Shown here one piece after another: positions 7,685-15,588 of a DNA stretch of 64,000 nucleotides (within the stretch, counting starts at the first letter, position 1; each line of letters begins with the position of its first letter). The stretch comes from Uliginosibacterium gangwonense DSM 18521 (GTDB lineage Bacteria; Pseudomonadota; Gammaproteobacteria; Burkholderiales; Rhodocyclaceae): NCBI RefSeq assembly GCF_000373965.1, contig NZ_KB892835.1:277667-341666 (forward strand). Reading direction: 5' to 3'. The notes beneath the pieces are model-generated. The model was given only the letters and a program-made list of their open reading frames with translations, was not told the origin of the DNA and ran no database searches. The position numbers and the translations under genes were made by a program.

Positions 7685-8311
7685 TTATTCCAGCGGTTCC
7701 CACTCTGCCGAACGCAGCCGGAAGGCCATAGCCGCGAGCCGCAAGCCTGCCGCAACAACGAATCCCACGATGGCGGCGATTTCATGATGAACGCCTGCCG
7801 AGTGCAGGCCCACCACGGCGGTGGCACCTCCTGCTGCGGCCATGGCGTAGAGTTCGCCGGGCAGAAAGATCAGCGGGATGTCGTTGCACAGAATATCGCG
7901 CAGCACCCCACCCACAACACCGGTGATCACGCCCATCAAACCCGCCACCAGCCAGGGCACGCCCGCGTCCAGCGCGATCTGGGTACCGGAAACCGTGAAA
8001 AGTGCCAGTCCGATGGCATCCGGGATCAGGAACAGGCGCACTGGCAGGCGCACTGCACGCACCAGGAAGAAGGCGGCCAGCGCTGCGATGAGCGCCACGA
8101 AGAGGTAGCTTTGATCAGTGATCCAGAATACCGGGCGACCGAGCAGCAGATCGCGCACCGTACCGCCGCCTGCCGCTGTTGCCAGCCCTGCGGCGCAGGC
8201 GCCCACCACATCCATGCCCTTGCGCCCTGCATCCAGCACCCCGGTGATGGCCGCAAGGGCAACACCTGCCAGCATGGTCCAGTAGATCAAAGTGGCTGCG
8301 GTAATCATCAT
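7685..8311 (-). CDS. Trimeric intracellular cation channel family membrane protein (UPF0126, YicG-like)
   Basis: A 208-residue inner-membrane protein with about seven hydrophobic helices in two homologous halves. Each half carries the family motif: GLATAAGGGTVRDLLLGR (about 43-60) and GVITGVVGGVLRDILCND (about 127-144). These G-G-x-x-R-D-x-L repeats line the pore in prokaryotic TRIC channels; bacterial members have been studied as cation channels or proposed glycine permeases. The start may be the second ATG one codon in. No operon partner. Confidence 0.85.
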   Translation of the reverse strand: MMITAATLIYWTMLAGVALAAITGVLDAGRKGMDVVGACAAGLATAAGGGTVRDLLLGRPVFWITDQSYLFVALIAALAAFFLVRAVRLPVRLFLIPDAIGLALFTVSGTQIALDAGVPWLVAGLMGVITGVVGGVLRDILCNDIPLIFLPGELYAMAAAGGATAVVGLHSAGVHHEIAAIVGFVVAAGLRLAAMAFRLRSAEWEPLE

Positions 8312-8418
8312 CTATATCTGCAAGAATGGAGACGGGAATTGTATGCTCGTCAGCGTATTCTGCGTATTGCAATCGCTATGCTGGATAATAGGCGCGTTTT
8401 TGCACCCCGACAGAGGAT

Positions 8419-8901
8419 ATGACCATGACCCCTGAGACTACCCGTGAGCCCGTTGGCACGCTGCTTCTGCGCACCCTGGCCATGCCGGCGGATACCAACC
8501 CCAGTGGTGATATCTTTGGTGGCTGGCTGATGTCACAGATGGACATGGCCGGGGCGATCCATGCCTATGAATTGGCTGAGGGCCGCGTGGTTACGGTGGC
8601 GGTGGACGCCATCACTTTTCTGCGCCCGGTGGCGGTGGGGGACGTGGTGTGCTGCTATGGCCACTGCAGCCATGTGGGGCGCAGCTCCATCAAGGTGAAG
8701 ATGGAGGTGTGGGTCAAGAAGGTGATTACCGGCAGTGTCGGCGAGCGTTATTGCGTGACTGAAGCCACCTATACTTATGTGGCCGTTGACGCTCAGGGTA
8801 AATCCAGGGCTGTTCCCCGCGAGAACAACCCTTTGCTGGATGAATCGCTGGCGGCCCTGGCTACCGTTGCGGTAGCCGAAGGCCAAGCCTACAAATCTTA
8901 A
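8419..8901 (+). CDS. yciA: Acyl-CoA thioesterase YciA
   Basis: A 160-residue hotdog-fold acyl-CoA hydrolase. It carries the YciA signature LRTLAMPADTNPSGDIFGGW (about 14-33) with the catalytic Asp in DIFGGW, followed by SQMDMAGAI and FLRPVAVGDVVCCY. YciA hydrolyses short and medium acyl-CoAs in the cytoplasm. AGAGGA at 8412 is too close to the ATG at 8419 and better spaced for the in-frame ATG at 8425, which may be the real start. The 3' end overlaps the stop region of the convergent oxidoreductase gene by 4 bp. Confidence 0.9.
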   Translation: MTMTPETTREPVGTLLLRTLAMPADTNPSGDIFGGWLMSQMDMAGAIHAYELAEGRVVTVAVDAITFLRPVAVGDVVCCYGHCSHVGRSSIKVKMEVWVKKVITGSVGERYCVTEATYTYVAVDAQGKSRAVPRENNPLLDESLAALATVAVAEGQAYKS

Positions 8902-9893
8902 AACCCGACCAACACCCCTTTGCCAATTGCCTGCCCGCTGGCAACCCAGTCATGGGCGGCGGTGAGGTTGGCCGGGGTGAGCGGGCCGAAGTTACGTGTC
9001 AGGGTACTGTGTAGCTCGCCCGCATCCACCAGCGCAGCCACCTCGGCCAGCAGTTTGCCTTGCTCGGCCAAGTCTGGCGTGTTGAAGATAGGGCGGGTGA
9101 ACATCAATTCCCAGTGCAGTGAGATGCTCTTGCGCTTGAGCAGGCGCACATCAATGCTGGTCTCCGGGTCATCAATCAGCGCAAATTTGCCTTGTGGCGC
9201 AATCGCGCTGACCAAGGCTTCATAGTGCTGGCTGGTGTGCGTCAGGCAAATGGCATAGTCCACCTGGGGGCGGCCGATGCGGGTGAGTTCCTCTGCGATA
9301 TTCTTGCTGTGGTCGATCACTTCGTGGGCGCCCATCTTGCGTACCCAATCCTGGGTTTCCGGGCGGGAGGCGGTGGTAATCACTTCCAACTGGGTCAGTT
9401 TGCGGGCGAGCTGGATGAGGATTGAGCCGACCCCACCCGCACCGCCCACAACCAGCAGGCGTTTGCCTGCGCCACCGTTGCGGGCAATACCCAGGCGCTC
9501 AAACAATAGTTCCCAGGCGGTGATGGTGGTCAGCGGAAGCGCGGCCGCGTGGGCCAGGTCAAGCGTCTTGGGGGCGTAGCTGGCGATGCGTGCATCCACC
9601 AGATGCAGTTCGCTATCGCTGCCCGGACGGGCAATCGACCCCGCGTACCAGACCCGCTCACCTACGGCAAAGCCTTTGACCTCTGCGCCCAGCGCTTCGA
9701 CGACACCCACGGCGTCCCAGCCCAGCACCTTGATCTCACCTGCAGGCACCACGGTATTGGCGCGCACCTTGAGGTCGACCGGGTTGACTGAGACGGCTTG
9801 CACCTTGACCAAGAGATCATGTGGGCCGGGTGTGGGGGTGGGGAGGTCAAAGCTGGCGAAGGCTTCGTTCTGGCGGTATCCGATTGCTTTCAT
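8898..9893 (-). CDS. Zinc-type alcohol dehydrogenase / quinone oxidoreductase family protein
   Basis: A 331-residue medium-chain dehydrogenase-like reductase. It starts MKAIGYRQNE, with DLLVKVQAVSVNPVDLKVR in the GroES domain and LLVVGGAGGVGSILIQLAR (about 152-170) as the NADPH loop. No structural zinc cysteine cluster is present, so it belongs to the quinone-oxidoreductase-like branch. ATG 9893 is preferred over 9926 because GGAG lies about 7 bp upstream and the family begins there. It diverges from a LysR regulator across a perfect palindrome (9953-9983), which is probably its operator. Confidence 0.85.
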   Translation of the reverse strand: MKAIGYRQNEAFASFDLPTPTPGPHDLLVKVQAVSVNPVDLKVRANTVVPAGEIKVLGWDAVGVVEALGAEVKGFAVGERVWYAGSIARPGSDSELHLVDARIASYAPKTLDLAHAAALPLTTITAWELLFERLGIARNGGAGKRLLVVGGAGGVGSILIQLARKLTQLEVITTASRPETQDWVRKMGAHEVIDHSKNIAEELTRIGRPQVDYAICLTHTSQHYEALVSAIAPQGKFALIDDPETSIDVRLLKRKSISLHWELMFTRPIFNTPDLAEQGKLLAEVAALVDAGELHSTLTRNFGPLTPANLTAAHDWVASGQAIGKGVLVGF

Positions 9894-9952
9894 GTAAAGA
9901 CTCCGGTTGAAGTGTGATGGCGTCACTGTGCCAGAGTCTTGAAAAACAAACG

Positions 9953-9983
9953 ATATGTGCGAAACTGCGCTTATCGCAAATAT
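9953..9983. promoter_or_regulatory. LysR-type operator between divergent genes
   Basis: ATATGTGCGA (9953-9962) and TCGCAAATAT (9974-9983) form a 10-bp inverted repeat, with only the position-5 pair unmatched, separated by 11 bp: ATAT-N-TGCGA-N11-TCGCA-N-ATAT. This is the geometry of a LysR-type site. It overlaps two possible start codons of the LysR gene and lies 60 bp upstream of the oxidoreductase start. Confidence 0.7.
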
Positions 9984-10911
9984 GGTTTGTCAATTGAAAA
10001 CATCTGAACCCCTTTCTTCCAATCTGGATCTATCTGCCCTGCGCCTTGCGCTGCGGGCGGTGGAGTTGGGTAGCGTGGCTGCCGTGGCGCGTGAGCTCGA
10101 CATGCTACCCGCGACGGCTACCGCTGCCATTCGCCGCCTGGAGCAACAGTTGGGCAGCGCTTTGTTCACCCGGAACAATCGCGCCCTGCGTACTACGCCA
10201 GAGGGTGAGGCCTTTTTGCTGCGGGCGCGGGACGCTTTGGCGATGCTTGACGATGGCATGGGCGCCTTGCGTGCCCCGATTTCAGAGGTCAGCGGCTTGT
10301 TGCGTCTGTCAGTGCCGGTTGATTTGGGCGTGCAAAGCCTGCTGCCCTTGCTGGATGAATTTCTGGCACTTTATCCACAGGTGCAACTGGAGCTTTTCAT
10401 GAGCGATCGGCTCAGTGACTTGGGGCGTGAGCCGGTGGATGCCGCTATTCGCTATGGGCGCCCGGAACAACCCGGCCTGATTGTGCGCAAGTTGAAAGAC
10501 AATGAACGCATCCTTGTCGCAGCGCCAGCATACCTTGCACGCAAAGGCGTGCCTGTATCCATAGAGGATCTGGCGCTGCATGATGCCATTGGCTTGCGCA
10601 TCGCCGGACGACCGGCCGATTTATGGGAATTGCATGAGGCAGGGCGTGTCGTGCAGGTGCGTCCTCGGCTGCGTCGCAGCACGGACAACGGCATGGCGGC
10701 TCACCTGTGGGCGGTGGCCGGGCAGGGGATTGCCGTCAAATCGCGGCTGGATGTGCTGGCGGATCTGGTAAGCGGGCGCCTGTGCCATGTGTTGCCTGCA
10801 GTGAATGCCGGGGCCTATCCACTGGTGTTGGCGTTGGCAAGGGGCGCACACCTGAGCGCACGGGTAAGGGCGTTGGGGGATTTCCTTCAGGCGCGTCTGG
10901 AAGGGCGCTGA
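9982..10911 (+). CDS. LysR-family transcriptional regulator
   Basis: The 309-residue LysR regulator has an N-terminal winged helix (about 15-75; SVAAVARELDMLPATATAAI RRLEQ region, then TPEGEAFL) and a substrate-binding domain of the CrgA/AaeR subgroup (LRLSVPVDLGVQSLLPLLDEF; GREPVDAAIRYG). ATG 9982 was chosen over ATG 9955, since the upstream start falls inside the operator, but no strong Shine-Dalgarno separates them and a TTG at 9994 is possible. It probably represses or activates the divergent oxidoreductase gene and itself. Two hairpins follow the stop codon. Confidence 0.85.
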   Translation: MVCQLKTSEPLSSNLDLSALRLALRAVELGSVAAVARELDMLPATATAAIRRLEQQLGSALFTRNNRALRTTPEGEAFLLRARDALAMLDDGMGALRAPISEVSGLLRLSVPVDLGVQSLLPLLDEFLALYPQVQLELFMSDRLSDLGREPVDAAIRYGRPEQPGLIVRKLKDNERILVAAPAYLARKGVPVSIEDLALHDAIGLRIAGRPADLWELHEAGRVVQVRPRLRRSTDNGMAAHLWAVAGQGIAVKSRLDVLADLVSGRLCHVLPAVNAGAYPLVLALARGAHLSARVRALGDFLQARLEGR

Positions 10912-10920
10912 AATGCGTGA

Positions 10921-10990
10921 GGCGATACCTGTTTTAAGGTATCGCCTGCTTGGGGTTTCTACCGGTGCAGCATACTGCCCGGTAGAAACC
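10921..10990. terminator. Tandem hairpins between convergent genes
   Basis: GGCGATACC (10921-10929) pairs exactly with GGTATCGCC (10938-10946) across an 8-nt loop. GGTTTCTACCG (10954-10964) pairs with CGGTAGAAACC (10980-10990). They separate the plus-strand LysR gene from the minus-strand gene ending at 11031. T-tracts are weak, so termination is inferred from position. Confidence 0.55.
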
Positions 10991-11030
10991 TTGTTCCCAG
11001 TTGCCTTGGGATATTCGCAGATTTCACGGC

Positions 11031-11345
11031 TCACTTTTCCAGCACTTCAACGCTCTTCACATTATTCTGTGCATCCAGATCGATATAGACGGTCTGACGT
11101 CCCACCAGGGTGTCCGTTGTGTCATAGACCGCAGAACGGCTGCCATCGGCCCAGGTGGTAATGTTCTCGGGGTCATGCAGGTTCTTGATGATGCTGCTGA
11201 GTGAATCGCCGACATGGATCGATTGAATCTGATCTTGTGTCAGCATATGCCCGGTGAGCAAAGATGCACTGGCGATGCCCGGTGCGGCAAAGCCTGCGAT
11301 ACCCAGAGCGAAGACGAGAGACGAGAGGATTGAGCGTGTTTTCAT
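11031..11345 (-). CDS. Small exported protein, BamE/OsmE-like, paralogue B
   Basis: A 104-residue protein with a cleavable signal peptide (MKTRS, hydrophobic to about residue 22, ASA site near 27). The mature part has a SmpA/BamE-like layout: a helix LTQDQIQSIHVGDSLSSIIK, a G/D-P turn, then W-A-D-G-S-R-S-A-V-Y and a V-Y-I-D-L-D strand. No lipobox Cys is present, so it is probably periplasmic. It is about 60 percent identical to the next gene (62 of 104 ungapped positions by eye). Function unknown. Confidence 0.7.
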   Translation of the reverse strand: MKTRSILSSLVFALGIAGFAAPGIASASLLTGHMLTQDQIQSIHVGDSLSSIIKNLHDPENITTWADGSRSAVYDTTDTLVGRQTVYIDLDAQNNVKSVEVLEK

Positions 11346-11390
11346 GATATGAACTCCTGTTGTGTTGGGGGATACGTCAGTGATGAGCGA

Positions 11391-11705
11391 TTACAGTGCC
11401 AGCACTTCAACGGTAACAACCTTGTCTTGTGCATCCAGATCGATATAGACCTTTTGGGGGCCAACCTGGCTGTCACCTGTGTCATAGACAGCAGAGCGGG
11501 AGCCATCTGCCCACTTGGTAATGTTGTTGGGCTTGCCCAGATTGCTGACAACTTCCTGCAGCGATTCGCCAGCGTGGAGCTTGTCCAACTGCTGTTGGCT
11601 CACAAGGCGGCTGGACAGCAGGGAAGCGCTGGCAACGCCTGGTGCAGCCAGACCGGCAAGGCTCAGGGCGATGATGGCGGAAGCTACAATGGAACGTGTT
11701 TTCAT
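11391..11705 (-). CDS. Small exported protein, BamE/OsmE-like, paralogue A
   Basis: The 104-residue tandem paralogue of the gene at 11031-11345 aligns without gaps and shares the signal peptide start MKTRSI, the WADGSRSAVYDT block and the VYIDLDAQ strand. Both genes have a GGAGT ribosome-binding site in a similar upstream context, so the duplication included the leader. This copy is upstream and the two are probably cotranscribed, with a 45-bp gap. A periplasmic or envelope-associated protein of unknown role; similarity to BamE-fold proteins is by pattern only. Confidence 0.7.
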   Translation of the reverse strand: MKTRSIVASAIIALSLAGLAAPGVASASLLSSRLVSQQQLDKLHAGESLQEVVSNLGKPNNITKWADGSRSAVYDTGDSQVGPQKVYIDLDAQDKVVTVEVLAL

Positions 11706-11987
11706 GATGGACTCCTGTTCAGTTGGGTGGCAGTAATGTCTGCCGGTGAAATGAAGTCTATGCGCGCATACTTAGAGCAGACTTAAGCGAAGCAATAAAT
11801 CTTTGTTCGCCAGGATTGATTGCGAGGGTGGGCAGATTCCTGGCCTTTTTGGTCTGTGTGGCTTGACCTTGATGGCGTAGGGGTGGAGTATTCGCCGCTT
11901 CAATAAGCTTATAAGAATGGTTCTGGCGTCGTTAAGCCGTCTTGCCAGAGCCATTGCATTCCATTTTGTTGCAATTTTTCAGTCAAG

Positions 11988-12893
11988 ATGCCCGTAACCG
12001 CTTTGCTCGATGAATACATGCGTGAAGGCTGGATCAGCCTGCCCGCCAATCTTTTTGATGAAAGTGGTGTGGTACGCCTGCATGAGCCCGAGGATAAAGA
12101 CCGCAAACGCCTGATTCACGAATTGCGCGAGGGCATCTATCCCAAGCCCTTTGTGCTGGATGATGGCAAGATCCGCCGCCTGTATTTCAATTTCCACCTG
12201 ATCCAGAGCGAGATGCAGATTGCTGCGCCAGATGCCTTGCAGGTAGCCTATACCCAATGCATGATGGGTTTCCTGCTTTTCAACCCCAGGCCCAAGCATG
12301 TGCTGATCGTAGGCCTGGGAGGCGGATCGCTGAGCAAATATTGCTATCGGCAGCTTGGCCGCAGCAAGGTTACCACTCTTGAGATCGATGCAGGCGTGAT
12401 CGCCTGTCGGGACTGGTTCATGGTGCCGCGCGACGACGCGCGGATGCAGGTTATGTGTGCGGAGGCTGGTGCCTACTTTGCCACCGAGCCTGCGGCGGGA
12501 GGGAAAGCCGATGTCATCTTGCTGGACGCCTACGACGAGGAGGGCTTGGCACCACAAACCGGCAAGCAAGGGTTTTACGACAATTTGCGTCGCCACCTCA
12601 AGCCTAAAGGCATACTGGTGGTCAACATCTCCGGCCATAGCCTTGTTGCCAACGCACATATCGACCTGATCAGTGAGACGTTTGCCGGGCGCAGTTTCAC
12701 GGTGGATGTGCCTGCGGATGGTAATCGTATTGTTTTTGCATTCAATGATCCAGAATACCCGCCTGCCTGGAAAAGCCTTGTGAATGTGGCGCGCACGCTG
12801 GAGGCGCAGCATCCGTTTGATTTTCAGAGTTTGCTGCGGGAAATGGAGCAGGGCGCCAAACGCCAGAAGCGCAAAGGGCTTGGGCGAGTCTAG
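11988..12893 (+). CDS. Spermidine-synthase-like methyltransferase-fold protein
   Basis: A 301-residue Rossmann protein of the spermine/spermidine synthase superfamily. It has VLIVGLGGGSLSKYCYRQL (about 105-123) as the nucleotide loop, TLEIDAGVI for the acidic ribose-binding residue, and DVILLDAYDEEG (about 170-181). The last corresponds to the catalytic Asp region but diverges from the classical D-S-x-D-P motif, so true aminopropyltransferase activity is doubtful. Cytoplasmic. No clear Shine-Dalgarno precedes ATG 11988; ATG 12018 is an alternative. The gene at the left edge of the window is a second member of this superfamily. Confidence 0.7.
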   Translation: MPVTALLDEYMREGWISLPANLFDESGVVRLHEPEDKDRKRLIHELREGIYPKPFVLDDGKIRRLYFNFHLIQSEMQIAAPDALQVAYTQCMMGFLLFNPRPKHVLIVGLGGGSLSKYCYRQLGRSKVTTLEIDAGVIACRDWFMVPRDDARMQVMCAEAGAYFATEPAAGGKADVILLDAYDEEGLAPQTGKQGFYDNLRRHLKPKGILVVNISGHSLVANAHIDLISETFAGRSFTVDVPADGNRIVFAFNDPEYPPAWKSLVNVARTLEAQHPFDFQSLLREMEQGAKRQKRKGLGRV

Positions 12894-12963
12894 TCGGACA
12901 TGCTCCGGTGTTAGTCACATCAGTGCAGGTGTCAATACTACATTTGCGCTGGTGGCGGCGTTG

Positions 12964-13872
12964 TCAAGGAATGATGTGGATGACCTTGGCAACGATGTTG
13001 TCTGCTGGCAAGAATCCCCAGATACGGCTATCTGCTGACTGGCTACGGTTGTCGCCCATCACGAAATAGTTTCCTGAAGGGATTGTGCAGTCGATGCCGT
13101 TATTGGCGATGGTGCAGCCTTGCACTGTTGCGGCGGACAGAGTTGTCTGGACGGTGGGAATTTCAGATGAAAACTGAATGTCATGATATTGCCCGGGCAG
13201 CTTTTCCAGCTTGTGTGAAAACGCCTGGCTCCAGTCGACCGCCAGCGTTCCTTTGTCTTCAAGTGCTACGGTCTGGCCATTGAGGGTGAGCGTATAGTCA
13301 CGATAGCTGATCCTGTCGCCGGGCAGGCCAATGATGCGTGAGACAAAACGTAAATCAGGGGTAGATGGCCTTTCATAGACGACAATATCCCCTCTGTTCG
13401 GTGATTGTGAAAGCGGCCTTCTCGCCAATGTGATGCCGTAACTGCCATAGTGCCCATAGCCCCACTTGCTGGTGACAATATATGAACCTACAGGGAGGGT
13501 GGGCTGCATTGAGCCAGATGGAATGTGATATGGCTCCAGCCCAAAGCTGCGGATCAGCAAGGCGATGAGGGCATACCCTAGGGCGCAGCCCAGCAAACCA
13601 TACCAGCGGCTGTAGTGGGGGCGTGGTTTATCATCCGGATAATGTTTGGCTAGGCGGTAGATATAGGTTGAGCACACGAAGGCCGAGCAGAGTACCAGGA
13701 TGGCGTCCCAATAAGGTGGGTGATGCAGATAGTATATGTAGGTGCCTGTAACCCCTAGCGCAAGAATGATGTAGACGACAGCCTGCCAAAGGCGGGCTAC
13801 ATAAAGGAATCCAAGTGGGGCAATAAAAAAGCCGAGGAGTGCAGCGATGTTCTGATTGGGTCTGGAATTCAT
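12964..13872 (-). CDS. Signal peptidase I homologue (S26) lacking the catalytic lysine
   Basis: This 302-residue membrane protein has about four N-terminal hydrophobic segments (within residues 10-110) and then the S26 catalytic domain. Box B (PSGSMQPTL) carries the nucleophile Ser121, box C is LPVGSYIVTSKWGYG, and box E is FVMGDNRSQSADSR. Box D aligns without gaps to E. coli LepB but reads RFVSRIIGLPGD where LepB has DYIKRAVGLPGD, so the general-base Lys145 is Ser178 here. I confirmed the TCA codon in the sequence. It may be inactive, use another base, or have a specialised substrate. It overlaps the upstream ChaN gene by 4 bp. Confidence 0.8.
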   Translation of the reverse strand: MNSRPNQNIAALLGFFIAPLGFLYVARLWQAVVYIILALGVTGTYIYYLHHPPYWDAILVLCSAFVCSTYIYRLAKHYPDDKPRPHYSRWYGLLGCALGYALIALLIRSFGLEPYHIPSGSMQPTLPVGSYIVTSKWGYGHYGSYGITLARRPLSQSPNRGDIVVYERPSTPDLRFVSRIIGLPGDRISYRDYTLTLNGQTVALEDKGTLAVDWSQAFSHKLEKLPGQYHDIQFSSEIPTVQTTLSAATVQGCTIANNGIDCTIPSGNYFVMGDNRSQSADSRIWGFLPADNIVAKVIHIIP

Positions 13873-14714
13873 CTGGAAGGCCTTGGCATCCGTTCAGTCA
13901 ATTCTGCACACGGATCGGGCCGTTCCTGTGCAGGGGTGAGCAGGGCGAGATTAAAGTGGTTGCGCATGGATTCTGTGCCGGATTCCAGCAAACCAATGGA
14001 ATACGCCTCCGCTTGATTTGTCGTATCCAGCCAGCGGGGCACCCCAATATCCTTGCGGACGTGGCCATTGCCAGCGAGCAGGATGACGCCGTGCTCGCGA
14101 TGAGCCTGGATCATTTGCGCCATGAATTGATCCCGGGCGATTTGCGCAGGGACCATGCGTGCAGCCTGGGCTGTGCCAAGCAGGCCGCAATGCGCAGCGA
14201 TGATCTCATCTGTTTGCTGGCGCAGGATGTCATCCGGGATCTCAGCGGCGAAACCCGAAGGGCCGAGCCCTTGGCTGATGATGGTGCGTGTCTCGGCTCT
14301 TGAGACATTGGCGGCAATCAGCGGGAGGTGATACCGGATGGCCAACTCAATATAGGGGCGGTAGAGCTGCCAGTCCCATCCCGTGCTTTGGCCGATGGCA
14401 ATGATCTGGTCGGCAGTCACATCCGCACGCGCCATGGCTGAATCAATGGCGGGCTGGGTGTCGCGGTCGAACTGCTCCATCAGGAGGGCCGGGCGTGCGC
14501 CCTCTTGCAGATAATCCGCCAGCGCCTTGGCCCGCAGGGCGTGCTGCCGGGCGTTGTCATGCACTTCGCCCAGCAGGATCAGGTGATGGGTGCGCAGGCT
14601 GGCGCCAAGTTGCGCCTGCGACGCGGCGTCGTCAAAGTGCCCAGGGGTCATGGGGAATGTGCTGCACGCGCAGGCTATGCTGCCCAACACCATGCAGATG
14701 AACCTGCGCAGCAT
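13869..14714 (-). CDS. ChaN-family lipoprotein (heme/iron-associated)
   Basis: The 281 residues begin with a short lipoprotein signal (LGSIACAC, lipobox Cys about residue 16 or 18). The ChaN/DUF399 domain follows: HHLILLGEVHDNARQH (about 43-58), ALLMEQFDRDTQP, and GVILLAGNGHVRKDIGVPRWL near the C-terminus. ChaN of Campylobacter binds paired hemes; a role in iron or heme handling at the outer membrane is inferred by family. It is translationally coupled (4-bp overlap) to the signal-peptidase homologue, which raises the question of a functional link. Confidence 0.8.
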   Translation of the reverse strand: MLRRFICMVLGSIACACSTFPMTPGHFDDAASQAQLGASLRTHHLILLGEVHDNARQHALRAKALADYLQEGARPALLMEQFDRDTQPAIDSAMARADVTADQIIAIGQSTGWDWQLYRPYIELAIRYHLPLIAANVSRAETRTIISQGLGPSGFAAEIPDDILRQQTDEIIAAHCGLLGTAQAARMVPAQIARDQFMAQMIQAHREHGVILLAGNGHVRKDIGVPRWLDTTNQAEAYSIGLLESGTESMRNHFNLALLTPAQERPDPCAELTERMPRPSR

Positions 14715-14729
14715 GCAAGGCCTCTGGCT

Positions 14730-15008
14730 TTATACCGCCGCAGCTTCGCCTTGTGCAGGCAGGTTGCGCTTGGGTTCTGAGACCAGAATACTCAGCAGGG
14801 TCTGCGCGTGGGCAGCCGCTTCGCGCCCCAGCGGCGTGAGGTAGCCACCGTCCGCCTGACTGACCAGCCCTTTGGCGTATAGGCGCTGAGTGGCGGCGAT
14901 GACCTCGGCGTCCGCATTCTTGTGGATCTTGAGTCCTTGCTGATTGGTGGTCAGGTCGTAGCGCAACAGCGTGTTCAGTTCCTGGGCCAGGTCGGTGGTA
15001 TAGGGCAT
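14730..15008 (-). CDS. TIGR02647 family small protein (winged-helix-like)
   Basis: A 92-residue soluble protein matching the TIGR02647 pattern: MPYTTDLAQELNTLLRYDL, TNQQGLKIHKNADAEVIAAT, RLYAKGLVSQADGGYLTPLG and EAAEHAQ-like tail, i.e. a small winged helix. The real start is 15008, where GAAGGAGACACCC precedes the ATG; longer frames running back to 15182 are excluded. Family members are common near housekeeping genes in beta- and gammaproteobacteria and have no known function. It is divergent from the Fur-family gene. Confidence 0.8.
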   Translation of the reverse strand: MPYTTDLAQELNTLLRYDLTTNQQGLKIHKNADAEVIAATQRLYAKGLVSQADGGYLTPLGREAAAHAQTLLSILVSEPKRNLPAQGEAAAV

Positions 15009-15093
15009 GGGTGTCTCCTTCATTGTGATCCTTGTAACCGTCAGCGTACCACCAATTTCCGGCAGTACAAGGCGCACGGTGATAAAGCTTATT

Positions 15094-15108
15094 TGCAACA
15101 GGGTTGCA
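15094..15108. promoter_or_regulatory. Candidate Fur/Zur-family operator
   Basis: TGCAAC-AGG-GTTGCA is a perfect 6-bp inverted repeat with 3-bp centre, within the wider TTTGCAACAGGGTTGCATT, 31-45 bp upstream of the Fur-family start. Position suggests autoregulation of the zinc operon; the sequence is not the classical Zur box I know from enterobacteria. Confidence 0.45.
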
Positions 15109-15138
15109 TTAGCGTCTGGCTTGTGATGAAATGAAGCC

Positions 15139-15588
15139 ATGTCTGAGATTCCAAGCGATACTTCCTCTCTGGCAGAGCGCATCCGGGCGCTGGGCGCCCG
15201 CGTGACGCCCGCCCGGATTGCCGTGCTGCGTGAGCTTCAGCTGGCTGAGCGCGCCTTGAGTCATCACGACGTGGAGCATGCGCTGGCTGCCGAAGGTTTC
15301 GACCGCGTCACCCTCTATCGCGTGCTCGATTGGCTCGTCGAGATGGGGCTGGCGCACAAAAATATTGATGCCGACCGTGTCTCCCGCTTCAGTCTGGCCT
15401 CTGTGCAGACCCAGGCACATCGTGACCATGCCCACTTCCGTTGTGAAGGCTGCGGCAAGGTTTTTTGCCTGGAAGACATCCCCATCCAGCCGCCGCCCCT
15501 GCCATTGGGCTTTTCCGGCAAGACAGTGGACTTCTGTATCACCGGGCAATGCGCACGGTGCGATGATAGCCATAAGGATAAAAAATGA
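15139..15588 (+). CDS. zur: Fur-family transcriptional regulator, probably Zur
   Basis: A 149-residue Fur-family repressor. It has an N-terminal winged helix (about 10-80; VTPARIAVLRELQLAERALS, DRVTLYRVLDWLVEMGL) and a dimerisation domain with two zinc-type Cys pairs (CEGCGKVFC and CARC). HRDHAHFRC provides the regulatory metal ligands. The zinc assignment rests on context: the next two genes are a ZIP transporter (4-bp overlap) and a COG0523 GTPase. The gene symbol is therefore contextual and moderate in confidence. Confidence 0.75.
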   Translation: MSEIPSDTSSLAERIRALGARVTPARIAVLRELQLAERALSHHDVEHALAAEGFDRVTLYRVLDWLVEMGLAHKNIDADRVSRFSLASVQTQAHRDHAHFRCEGCGKVFCLEDIPIQPPPLPLGFSGKTVDFCITGQCARCDDSHKDKK

